A stretch of 64,000 nt of DNA from NCBI GenBank assembly GCA_023954475.1, contig JAMLHW010000011.1:62001-126000 (forward strand). Direction: 5' to 3'. Source of the DNA: Anaerolineae bacterium. GTDB taxonomy: Bacteria; Chloroflexota; Anaerolineae; Promineifilales; Promineifilaceae. The position numbers and the translations under genes are program-made. Below, piece by piece: positions 1-11,600 of this stretch (position 1 is its first letter; every line of letters starts with the position of its first letter). Below the pieces are notes generated by a model. That model searched no databases. It was not told the DNA's origin and worked only from the letters and a program-made list of their open reading frames with translations.

Positions 1-2035
1 CGCCAATATCAGCTTTCTTCAGGGCGGGGGCATCATTCACTCCATCGCCAGTCATGGCCACGATATTTTGCTTGCGCTGCAGCAAATCCACCAGCCGAAT
101 CTTGTCCTCCGGAGCCACGCGAGCAATCACACCAATGTCGGGTAGATTTTGCAGCAGTTCGTCATCGCTCATGGCGGAAAACTCTGCACCTGTAAGCGCT
201 TTACCTTCAATACCTAATTGATGCCCAATGGCCGCGGCCGTAACCGCATGGTCGCCTGTAATCATCCGCACCTGAATACCGGCGCTGTGGCACTTGGCAA
301 TGGCATCTTTTGCCTCAGAACGCGGCGGATCCACAATACCGACCATCCCCATCAAGGTCAGATCATTGATCTGTTCAATCAGATTGCCCTTGGCATCAAA
401 CGTCTGCGGATCGAAGTCTTTCCGCGCTATCACCATCACGCGCTCACCGCCGGCGGCCATGCGCTCATTTTCCTTGAGCGCCAGATCGCGATTTTCGTCC
501 GTGACGGCTACATCGGCTTCTTCCGGCATCCAGAAGTAGCTACCGCGTGTAATCAACACATCCGGTGCACCCTTGACAAAAGCGCGCACCACCGGCGCTC
601 CTTGCTCATCTTTCATGTTGTGGAAGGTAGCCATAAACTTGTAGTCGGAGTCGAAGGGCACTTCAGCCACACGCGGGTACATTTCACGGGCCGAGTCCAC
701 GTGAATGCCACCCTTTTCGGCCAGCACAATCAAGGCGCCTTCAGTGGGGTCGCCGATGAGCGATTCCCCATCCAAACGGGCATCGGCACAGAGCGCCATA
801 CCCAACATCATCTGTTCTAAATCTATTTTTGTCCCGCCTGCGCTCTTGATCTGCCCTTCGGTACTGTAGGCGGTTGTTCCCTTTTGCCAGGGCTGGCCGG
901 CCGGAACGCCGCGATACAATTGCAGTTCACCTGCTGTGCCGTAGCCTTCACCGGTGACGCTGTAACGGTTCTGTCCTGGGATAGAAAACTCTACGGCCGT
1001 CATTTTGTTCAGCGTCAGTGTACCGGTCTTGTCGGAGCAAATAGCGGAAACGGAACCCAGCGTTTCGACGGATGGCAGTCGTTTGACGATGGCGTTTTGC
1101 TCAGCCAGGATGCGCGTTCCCATCGAGTACATTGTCGTCACTACCGCAGGCATACCGGTGGGAATGGCCGAGATAGCCAGCGCGATTCCCGCCAGGAAAA
1201 TGGCGTCGAATTCCTGTCCCTGAGATAGCCCTAAAATCACCATCAACACGAAGGTGATACCGGCCATACCGGCAATGATCACCACCAGCCGGTCCAGTTG
1301 TTTTTGCAGGGGTGTTTTGTCCGCTTCGGTCTTGTTGAGCAGGTCAGCGATGTGGCCCATCTCCGTGCCCATGCCTGTGGTGGTCACCAGCATTTCGCCA
1401 CGCCCCCGGGTAACGGCCGTGTTCATGTAGGCCATGCAGTGTCGGTCACCCAGCGGCACTTCGTCTTTGGTAATCGCCTCTGTATCTTTGGGTGATGCTA
1501 CACTTTCACCAGTGAGTGCTGCCTCTTCAATTTCCAGCGTGGCGGTGACAAAGAGACGGCCGTCCGCCGGTACGCGATTACCCGCCTCCATCAATACAAT
1601 ATCACCCGGCACCAGTTCTTCGGCGTCGATCTCAATCGCTTGCCCATCGCGGCGCACCCGGGCAATATTTTTCATCATCTTTTCCAGTGCTGCCAGGCTG
1701 GCCTCTGCTTTCGACTCCTGGTTTAAGCCCAGAATGGCATTAAAGACTGTCAAACCAAGCAACACGATGGTTGTGCTCCATTGCCCGGTGAAAATCTGAT
1801 TGACGACAGCCGCACCCAACAACAAGATTTGCATGAAGTCCTGATACTGGCGCAAGAACGCCTGCCAACCCGGCTCTTTAGCCTTTCCCTCCAGTTTGTT
1901 AGGCCCATACTGCTGCAATCGTTGCTGTGCCTCAGCCGCGCTAAGCCCCTTAGCCGGGTCGACCTGAAGTTGCTGTGCGGCTGCTTCGGCCGACAGGCTA
2001 TACCACGTTGTTTGCGTCTCATTTGTTGCTGCCAT
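1..2035 (-). CDS. P-type cation-transporting ATPase, type II-like (C-terminus cut by window edge)
   Basis: ATP-driven cation pump of the inner membrane. Translated from ATG at 2035 (AAGGAA six bases upstream), the 678 visible residues show an N-terminal cation-ATPase domain (LSAAEAQQRLQQYGPN), the first membrane pair, the actuator TGES loop, the phosphorylation motif CSDKTGTLT, and near the edge the hinge TGDGVNDAP. The last transmembrane helices lie outside the window; type II pumps are usually about 900 residues. The M4 ion-binding motif reads PTGMP instead of the PEGLP of SERCA/PMCA calcium pumps, so the glutamate ligand is replaced by threonine and the ion is uncertain (proton, sodium or another cation). 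It is transcribed away from the giant gene and has no visible operon partner. The family call is firm; the substrate is not. Confidence 0.93.
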   Translation of the reverse strand, partial: MAATNETQTTWYSLSAEAAAQQLQVDPAKGLSAAEAQQRLQQYGPNKLEGKAKEPGWQAFLRQYQDFMQILLLGAAVVNQIFTGQWSTTIVLLGLTVFNAILGLNQESKAEASLAALEKMMKNIARVRRDGQAIEIDAEELVPGDIVLMEAGNRVPADGRLFVTATLEIEEAALTGESVASPKDTEAITKDEVPLGDRHCMAYMNTAVTRGRGEMLVTTTGMGTEMGHIADLLNKTEADKTPLQKQLDRLVVIIAGMAGITFVLMVILGLSQGQEFDAIFLAGIALAISAIPTGMPAVVTTMYSMGTRILAEQNAIVKRLPSVETLGSVSAICSDKTGTLTLNKMTAVEFSIPGQNRYSVTGEGYGTAGELQLYRGVPAGQPWQKGTTAYSTEGQIKSAGGTKIDLEQMMLGMALCADARLDGESLIGDPTEGALIVLAEKGGIHVDSAREMYPRVAEVPFDSDYKFMATFHNMKDEQGAPVVRAFVKGAPDVLITRGSYFWMPEEADVAVTDENRDLALKENERMAAGGERVMVIARKDFDPQTFDAKGNLIEQINDLTLMGMVGIVDPPRSEAKDAIAKCHSAGIQVRMITGDHAVTAAAIGHQLGIEGKALTGAEFSAMSDDELLQNLPDIGVIARVAPEDKIRLVDLLQRKQNIVAMTGDGVNDAPALKKADIG

Positions 2036-2636
2036 TGTTTCTTCCTTGTATCGTCAAAACTTATAGGGACACGACCAATCCACACTGTTCAGATGAGTGA
2101 TGCAATTCAGACACGCCCATACCCCGCCGATAATGGCCCATAGGATGATAAACAGAATATTTTTTATTCGTCATGACAACGGTGCCGATTCCATAGTCAA
2201 GCAGACCGAAGACATAGGCGTTTGCCGGCGCCCGACTACACACAGGATGTCATTATAAACTACTTCGGCCGATGTGCTCAACGATTATCCAAATTGAGAT
2301 TGCGAAATACCGTGTTCAGGTGATTGGAGGCGAGAGCCAGAGAAGCTGTTTTCTGCAAGCCCTCACTCTAACCTCAGACCCTCGGTTTCACAATCTTTCA
2401 ACCTTTGGCTGCACGCGATTAGACCAGTAGCAGACTGTTCCACCTTCTCGCCGGTACCATTACCGGTCAAGGTTATCTGCCCAATATCCAGGTATTGTTC
2501 ATATCCCATTTACTGCTAAAATGTACTGATACGACCGCTATTTGATGCGTGCTGCTGATTGTCCTCGATACGCCGTATCAGTGCAGGGTAAAAACGCATC
2601 ATCCCACTTCACGTATAAGTAAGGATAAAACAACCC
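2036..2636. other. Divergent intergenic region, no gene seen
   Basis: About 600 bp separate the leftward ATPase from the rightward giant gene. No open frame here has a convincing ribosome site or recognisable product. It holds one copy of TCGGCCGA at 2265-2272, and presumably the promoters of both flanking genes. The Shine-Dalgarno-like AAGGA of the giant gene is at about 2621-2625. Confidence 0.6.
2495..2522 (+). promoter_or_regulatory. Weak candidate promoter for the giant surface-protein gene
   Basis: TTGTTC at 2495-2500 and TAAAAT at 2517-2522 are separated by 16 bp and lie about 115 bp upstream of the start codon. The match to a housekeeping sigma consensus is moderate and found by eye only, so other starts in this gap are equally possible. 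Confidence 0.25.
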
Positions 2637-5600
2637 ATGCGCACTATTAAACGACTCATAGTTGCCATGCTGGCGTTAGTCGCGCTCGCTGTGCTTGCAT
2701 TTCTGGTTAGCCGTGCCGGTGCCCAGAGTTCAGCATTGGAACAAATCAAAAAAAGTGTCGAGGAGCAGGGGACATATCGCTTCACTGCCGATATTGAACA
2801 GACCTTGATTCCACGTTCTGTGCCGGAAAATATCGGCCGAACCGATGAGCAAATCGATCTGCGGCTGGATGGTCAAGTCAGTATGCCTGATCAGGCTGAA
2901 CTGCAACTGCGCTTCGAAGGCGGTGGACTGAACGACGATCCGCTCAACCTGCGTCAGGACGGTACTACGACTTATCTACTGCAAGAAGACGAGTGGGTTG
3001 CCGTCGAGAACCCCGCCGCACTCGCCGCACCCGGCAACGACTACTTCATCTACCTGTCTGCCGCACACGAGCTGCGCCAGCTCGAAGACAGCTTGAGCGG
3101 CTTTACGCGCTATGCATTTGACATTGACGGGCCGTCGTTAGCAGCGTACATACGCACTCAGGCACAACGCACTCAACCGGCCAATACGACGATTCAGACT
3201 TCGCCACTTGTTGAAAAAATGTCCGGGCACGGTGAGTTGTGGGTCGATGCCGCCGGTTTGCCACGGCGTCAAATTGTCGATCTTGATGTGCCGGAAGCGT
3301 CGGAAGCATACCATTCCCGGATGCACATGGTAATGGACTTCCAGTTTGATGGTGTGGCCATCACTTCGGCCGAACTCTCTTCACAGCTCGCATCTGCTTC
3401 AACTACCACGGCCAATCCGACAACAATACTTCCTGCTAATGGTCAATTAGTAGAGACAGGTATGGATCTATTACTGGTAGCCGGAGTTGCGCTGCTCGTC
3501 TGTGTCCTCATCTTCCGACGACGCACACAGCGCCAGTATAAAGTCATTGCCCTGTCGCTCAGCTTCATATTTCTCGCGTCACCGCTGCTGCAAATTGTGG
3601 GCGCATCAACAACTTTGACCCGCCGTGCCGAAGCGGCCGCTGTGCCGTCGGTTGCGGAAGCGTTGGGCGTTGTGAGTGCAGACTCGGCCGAAAACCAAAC
3701 CCGCTCCGCCCCTACGCCAAATCGTGTCCCTAGCGCCAATCCGACCGCGCAATGCGGCGATGGCACCATCGGCGTCGATAGCGACGGTGACACGATTGAC
3801 GACACCATCGAAAACTGTCTGGGTACAGACGCTTTTTCTGTTGACAGCGACTACGACCTCATTTCTGACACGCTTGAAATCAGCGCAATTTACACCAGCA
3901 CAAGCGGCACCGTTTTTTACGGTGATCCCACACAGGCCGATGCTAACTACGACGGCTTGCACGACCTCGCTGAATGGCCTGTTCCATACGGCTCCGCGCC
4001 GTCGTGGGACCCTGACGGCGACGACATTCCCAACTTATGGGATCGTGATAACGACGGTGACGGCGTCGACGACAAAGATGACCTCTCGCCCTATTCTGTC
4101 TCCTCATTCGCGAGTAACCGCGCATTCACCTTCGAACAAGACGATATCGATCCGTCCACACTCTACATCGATTTCCAGATTCAACCGGCGGACAGCAATC
4201 ACCTGCGCTATTCAGTTTCCTCGCTCGACTGGCCGGAAGACGAAGAAGGTCAGATGCGCGACCTCGACATGTCCGACGAAGATATCAACATGGTTCCGTT
4301 CATCAAAATTGTGACCGACCAAATTCCAAGCGACGAATTTCTGGAATTTTATCAGGTCTCACGCTTCAATCTCGATGGCAAACCGACGTTGTACGTGCCG
4401 GCCTATCCGATTTCGGATGGTGGGCGCATCACCGCATTTCAGGCTAAAGTGGCCTATGAATCCGGCTTTGCGGAGGATATCGACTGGTCTGACATCAGTC
4501 TCGTCTGGGTCGCGTATGCCTATGTCGATACAGATTTGGGCTTCCGCATCGATCGCGAACCGACCAGTGCGGCGCAGTATGCTGAGGATCACCGCTTAAC
4601 CGGCTGGACAGTGACGCGCAGCCGCAATCCCGACTACGTTTTGCTGGGCACGCCAACGACGCCAAACGATGACCGCAATTTGTTCCAGGCGTTGTTTGGC
4701 ATCAGCAAAACATTCCTGCATACCGATTCAGTCGACACCGATGAGATTTTTGCGCGTTTTGACGGCACCAATACGGATCCGATTGAGGTTTGGGGCACGA
4801 ATTCGGCCGATTTTGAAACCTACCGCCCACTCACCACAGAAATCACACACGCCGATGACACCGCACAACATATGGGCGTTCAAATCGCCAACTTCCTCAA
4901 CCAGCACAGCTATCCGACTGACGGCACGATGGCTTCTATCATCATCGCCAACGAAGAAGAAGCCGGGCTGGTCAACATGGATACCATCACCGACACGACA
5001 CAGACGACGACCAGCGTCAATCTGCGCACCATCCCCTTCCAAAAAGTACGCGGTCTAAAACTCGGGACATACAGCTACGTCGACAGCAATTGGAAATCGC
5101 TGGATCTCGATGCCGTACTCGATGAAGTGCTCGACGAACGCTACGATGTGGTCGGCGCACTGAGTGCTGCCCAGGCAACCTATCCCGATTTGACCGAAGT
5201 CAATGTCGCGCAAGGCTTGTCGCTGTTCTATTTGCAGTGGCTCGTCGGGCAAAACATCATCTTCTCTCTCGACGGTGTCGATGTCATCACTGACAGCATT
5301 TCTGACTTTGAAGTTTACGAAGAGATCGACTCGCCGACCGTCGATCTCGCCGTTTATTTGCTCGAAGTTGCCGGATTGGTGCAAGCAGGTGCAGGCATCC
5401 AGATCGACAACACGGCAGGCTTGTACGCATGGAGCCGCAACAGCGACAGCACCTATGTCGGCCAGACCTTCTCGCGTTTCTGGGAACGCATGGAAGCTCT
5501 CTGGGGCACGACTGATCGCACCCAGATTATTTTGTCATGGCTCTGGCTCTCGTACGGCATTATGGGGCTGTTTACAGTCGTCACGACTGTTGTCGCTATC

Positions 5601-8600
5601 TACAATTCGGCCGTTGCGTGGTATCGACTCGGAGCCAGCGTCGGTGCCAGTGTTCTCGGTGGGTTGTCGAGTACGGTGGCGTTTTCCAATGGCTGGGCGC
5701 GTTTGTCAGCGGCAAAAGGCTATATTATTTCGATTGCCCTCTATGTCGTGCTGTTTTTCCTGACAACCGATTTCTCCGATCCGCGCAGTGTCGGCAACAA
5801 AGTTGCTTATTACACAGTCGCCATTGTCTTTATGCTCGTCTTGCTGGCGTTGACATTGCTCGTACCGGGCGCAGGTCTGGTAATCGGTCTATTCTACTTG
5901 ATCGACATGATTCTTTTCTTTGCGACAGACGGCGAGTTTACGCTGTGGGATTTCTTTGTTGAAGGCGTCGCAGGACTGTTTTTCTTCGAGCAGACTTTGA
6001 CCCAACTGGAAGGTATGAATTTCAGAGGGATGCGATCGACAGTGAGTGATACGAGCAACGGGTTGCTGGAAGGTGCGCGATTTGAATTTTCGGATCAGTT
6101 TACAGGGAAGGTCAGCAAGGCGGATGACGATGCCAGCAACTCGGATCTGTGGAACAGCTATATTTATGGCTATTGGGAAGTCACGTCATCCGATACGGTG
6201 ACGATGACCGTTGACAACGAAATCACATCAGCCACTGCGACCAATACCGACGATTATTGCGAGATCGTCGATGAGATTCTGGTTTGCCGCAATGATGTAG
6301 CGGCTTCGGCCGAATTGGATGCAGGCATCAACCAGTTCATGAACTTGATGTTCCGCGTCAACGCCCGCTTCCGCGATGAAGCGTGCGGCCTCTTTTCTTC
6401 CGCCAAATCGCTCAGTTGCAAATACGAAAATGTCAATAAAACGTATCCGGACGATCTTGATGAAGACAATCAATGGGGACCGGTCAATATTTTTGTCGAT
6501 GTGTTTCCCGATTCGCTCGATGCATTCTGGGCGTGGAACGAGATCGAAAATCTGGACTATGACGGCGATGGTCTGACTGCCAGCGAAGAAACTGAAATCG
6601 GCACATCGGCTACTGATTGGGATAGCGACGATGACGGCTTGAGCGACGGCTACGAATTTGACAACCGCGATGCCCTGGGCACCGACCCGCTCGATGCAGA
6701 CAGCGATGATGACGGTTTGTCCGATGGATTTGAACAACAGCATTTGACGTCCATTGGTTCGGCCGATACTGACAATGACGGCATCCTCGACAGTGAAGAG
6801 ATTTTCCATCAGGATACGCTCGACTTCGACAACGACAATGATACCGACGAATGGATCGGTGGCTGGTCTATTGTCGTACCCGGTACGGCGGAGACGTTTG
6901 TCGTCTACAGCTCAGGCGTCGATGCCGATGCCGACCTGGACGGCCTCAACGATGCCAGCGAACGCCTCAATCAGACCAGTCCACACGCGTTTAACCCTGC
7001 GCCGACGTTGACACTGGCATACGCACCGCAGCAAACCAGTCCGTCCGGCAATACGGCCAGCTATGTCCAGCCCGGCGACACCGTCACCATTGATCTGGCT
7101 CTGTTCAACAGCAGTCCCCAGAGCATTACGGAAACGCTGTCTCTCTGCTTGCCTGACGTGCTGACCTACGCCACGGGCGGCAACTTGAGCGGAGCAGTTT
7201 CAATAGTACCTGTGCCGAACGGCAATTGCTTCGAATATGATTTCTCCGGCGGCAGCACTTTGCACCTGTTTGAAACGGTGACGACGACGTTGACGGCAAC
7301 CGCCAGTGCAAGTGCGATTACCGGCACAGTTTCCGCAGCGTTGCCGTATTCCCTGCTTGATCCGGCAGGTTCCGTGGTCGATGCGTTCACCGTCTGGGTT
7401 GACGATGACAATCCACAATTGACGATTACATCGCCTGCGCCAAACGAATTGATCGGCGGTGGCGTCTCTCAGTATGTCTTTGGTGGCGCATCGGCCGATG
7501 CCACATCATGGATTGAGACGGTTGAAGCGTTGGACGGCGACCTGAGTAGCTCCGAAACGACCAGCCCGTGGGCCATTTCCATGCCGCTGCCGGGTGACGG
7601 AACCCACACATGGAGTTTCCGTGCCACCGATGTCGTCGGTCACACCGCGACCGATTCTGTCACGTTCACCGTAGACAATACGCCACCGACCAATTCGATC
7701 AATCTGAGCGAAGGCCAGGTGATCAGCGTCACCGCCAAAGCACGGGTCAACATTCCACTCAACGGCACCGCTTCCGACAATCTCTCCGGTCTGACACGCA
7801 TCCAGGTCAGCCTCGACGACAGCGCGTGGTCAACCATCTGGAATGATCCGGGTTATCCCTTGTCGGCCAACTGGTCCGATCAATGGCAGTTAACCGGCGG
7901 CGAATCGATTCAGGGCGAACATGTCGTCCGCATCCGTTCTTATGACCGCGCGGGCAACATCAGCACAGAATTGGAACGCAACTTTGTCATTGACGTCCTG
8001 TCGCCGACCGACGAGTTGACCAACCGCACCTTCCTCAACGATCCGCCGCACTTCAATTCGGCCGATACGATCACACTCAACGGCGTCGCCAATGATGCCG
8101 GAAATTTGCCGCAAGCGCCCAATCCCGTCGATCTCAACGGCACACTGCACGCAATCAGCGACGCGACCATCTGGCTGCAACCACACGATATTTACGAAAA
8201 CGACCTCGGCGTCAATGCGACCTGGATCGGTGACTTCAACGGCGACCGGTTGGCCGATCTCGCTGTTGGCTTGCCGTCGGCCGAAAACGGCAACGGCAAA
8301 GTCGCCATTCAATACGGTCGCGCGGGCGATTGGCCGGTTCCTGATTCGGCCGAAGCGCTCAGCGACAGCCAGTCAAGCGTCATCGGTGAGTCGAATACAT
8401 CCTATCTCGGAGCGGTACTGGCTCCCGCCGGCGACTTTAACGGTGACAATCTCGACGATTTCCTCGTCGGTGATCCTGACAACGGTCGCGCCTTTCTCGT
8501 CTACGGCAGCAATACAAATCTGGGCACCGATCGGCCGATGGACGGGCCGCGCAACAACAGGTGGAGCAAAATCACGGCTCCCGACGACATCGGCACAAAT

Positions 8601-11600
8601 ATCTGGGCTGCCGGAGATGTCAACGATGACGGTCTCGACGATTTGCTGATCAGCATGACAGGCGTGACAACCGGAACCGTCTACCTGCTGCTCGGCGACG
8701 TCAGTCCGTATTTGCCCGAACTCAGGCTCGATGTACTGGCAGCCGCCACCATCGCAACCCCTGCGTCCGGCGCATCTGTCGCCGGCGTTGGCAACCTCAA
8801 CGGCGACTTCTACGACGACTTTGCCATCGCATTCGACAATACCGTCTACATCTACTATGGCAACTCAGGCTTTGGTCAAAGTGATCTGCGTTCTCTCACA
8901 GCGGGTGATGCGGACGCCACGTTTGCCGGCAGCGACGCTGCACCGCAAATTCTCGGCCTGGGCGATGTCAATGGAGACATATTTGACGATTTCGTATTTG
9001 CTAATGGTACAGCACCAACCCTCGTCTACGGCAATGGCCTGACGACGCAAGCATTGAGTTTCGTGCCCGTGGCTGACGGCTTTTTGGCTGCGCCGGGTGA
9101 TGTCGACGACGATGGGCGCAATGACATCGTTGTCGGTAATGCCGATGGCAACGCCTATTTGCTGCTCGGCTCGGATGTCACGGTTGCAGCCGCGACGCTT
9201 ACCGGTGTCGATGGCGCGGCTTCGACCTTGATTGCTTCCGGAGCAGACATTAACAGTGACGGCTCGTCGGACCTCGCCCTGATTCCATCTCCTTCTGCGG
9301 CATCCAGTGTCGGCATGAACGGTGGCGTGACAGCGAATTTGCCCTCGCAAAGCGCACTGCCACATGCGGGACATTCGGCCGAATCCACACCGATCAACCG
9401 CACACTCCTCAACCCGTTGGCAACGACGCTTTTTGTCGACGATGACGGCACATGCGGCGGTCAGTCACCGTGCTATGTGACCCTGCAAGGCGCGGTCGAC
9501 ATGGCTGCGGCAGGTGACACGATCAGCGTCCTGCCCGGCAATTACACCACAGTTACGATCACGACCGATGATCTGACCCTTGCTGCAACGACGATTGCTG
9601 ACGCGACGGTGATCGACGCAGCCGGCGGCACGTTTGCGGTCAAAATCAGCAATGCAAAAGGCGTCACACTACAAGATTTTACCATTCAAGATGCCAATTA
9701 TGGTGTGTGGTTGGAAACGGCGGGACAAAACGGCTACGAAACACCTGCCGAGAAGATCACGCTCGACGGTCTGCTGATTCACGATTTCACCACGCACGGT
9801 GTCTACTTGAATCGCACGAGTTCGGCCGATATTACACAATCAACCATCGTCGGCAGCGCCGATCACATCGGTGTGTACGGCAGCCCGGATTCCAGCGCAA
9901 CCGGCGCATGGGACACCGGTCAAAGCGACAGTCGTTTTGCCGTCGATACCGGCGGCGGCATGTTCCTCAGCGGCAACGAACTGCACTTTATCCACGGCGA
10001 CACATCGGCCGATAGCGACAAACTCAATCTGGATACCGATGCCTGGACTGATCTGGCTGATGCGCCGTTCGGCATCTACGACGAGGAAGCGACCGCCGTC
10101 GACGACAATGGCAACGCCTATCTCATGCATACGAGTGATGCGTTCAGCCGCCTCAACGGCGAAGTGCTGGCTATTGAGTTTGTCAACAGCAGCAAAATCT
10201 ACGTCGGCGGCAATTTCACTTCGGCCGATGGTGTATCCGTCAATTACGTCGCCAAATGGAACGGCACGAGTTGGTCAGCACTCAATTACAACGCATCCAA
10301 TGTACCCAATGACACCGTCTACGATCTGGACTTCAACAGCGGCAAATTGTACGTCGCCGGAGAATTTGGACTCAAACGCTACACCGAAAGCAGCAATAGT
10401 TGGGAACATATCGCCACCCCTGACGTAACCAATTCCTCATTGGCTGGGTGTAACGACCCTGCCATTCACGCAGTCGAAGTCGACACATTTGATGGCGGTG
10501 TCTACTTCGGCGGTTGTTTCGACAAAATCAACCAGGCACCACTGAACAAACGCAACAAGACAGCTAATGTAGCGCATTGGGATGAAGGCACATGGAGCCT
10601 TCTCGATCAATACAACAGTTGTGAAGCAGGTATGGACGGGCCAGTTTATGCCATTGCTCTCGATGGCGACAATGTCTACCTGGGTGGCCGGTTCAGTGGT
10701 TCATGGGAATACAATTCAGCGTTTAGTTTCTGCTGGAGCGAGCGACCAACGGGTTACAACATCACACGCTACGACAAGGCTGGTGACAATTTCCACCCGA
10801 TGAACTTCTCCAGTACCGATATTGGCTGCATTACCAATTTCGGCACGGGTTTGCAGGGCGACGGTGATACTGTTAAAACACTCGCACTCAACAGTGGACG
10901 GTTAATTGCCGGTGGCGATTTCAGCACAGTGTTCTCTAACGGTAATTGCGCCGGCGTTTCCGACTACAGCGAGACGACAAACAATCTTTACATGTACAAT
11001 GTCTCTGGTGTCACCGGCAACGACACAGTCAACGAACGCTCGCGCTGGGACATCAACAACGTCGTCGATTCGGTCTTTATTAATTCCAGCAATCAGGTTT
11101 ATATCGGCGGCAGCTTCACACAGGGCAAGAAGTGGGGTGGTACGACTGTCAACGCCAGCCGCGTTGCCACGATCAACTCCAGCGATGTATTCAGTGCCCT
11201 TGGCGACGGCATCAGCACAGCGATTACCGCCATCGCTGAGAATGGCAGCACAGTCTACGCCGGTGGCAACACCGCGACGCTTGGCGGCGTTTCCAGTGCC
11301 GCGTTTGCTCGTTGGAACGGCACTTCCTGGGCCGGGCAGACCTACTTCTTCAAGCGCAATGGTGCGACCTGGTCGAGTCAGGCCAACGTCAACGCGCAAT
11401 TGTTTACTGATCCGGTTGTGCTATCGTTCGATGGCGGAGGCTCAATCTACATGATGCGGCGCGGCGGCACAACCGACTTCTATCGCTATACGATCAGCAG
11501 CAACTCGTGGACAAGCCGGGCCAACCTGCCATCTGCACCGGGCAACGGCGCAGCGATGACGCCTGGCATTGGCGGAATGTACGCCTTGCGTGGTGGGGGA

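Noticed and set aside
218-1799. Several rightward open frames over the left edge
   Set aside because: They lie opposite the P-type ATPase, whose CSDKTGTLT and TGDGVNDAP motifs read without interruption on the minus strand.
2061-2243. Small leftward frame upstream of the ATPase
   Set aside because: Sixty residues with no ribosome site or recognisable features; probably chance.
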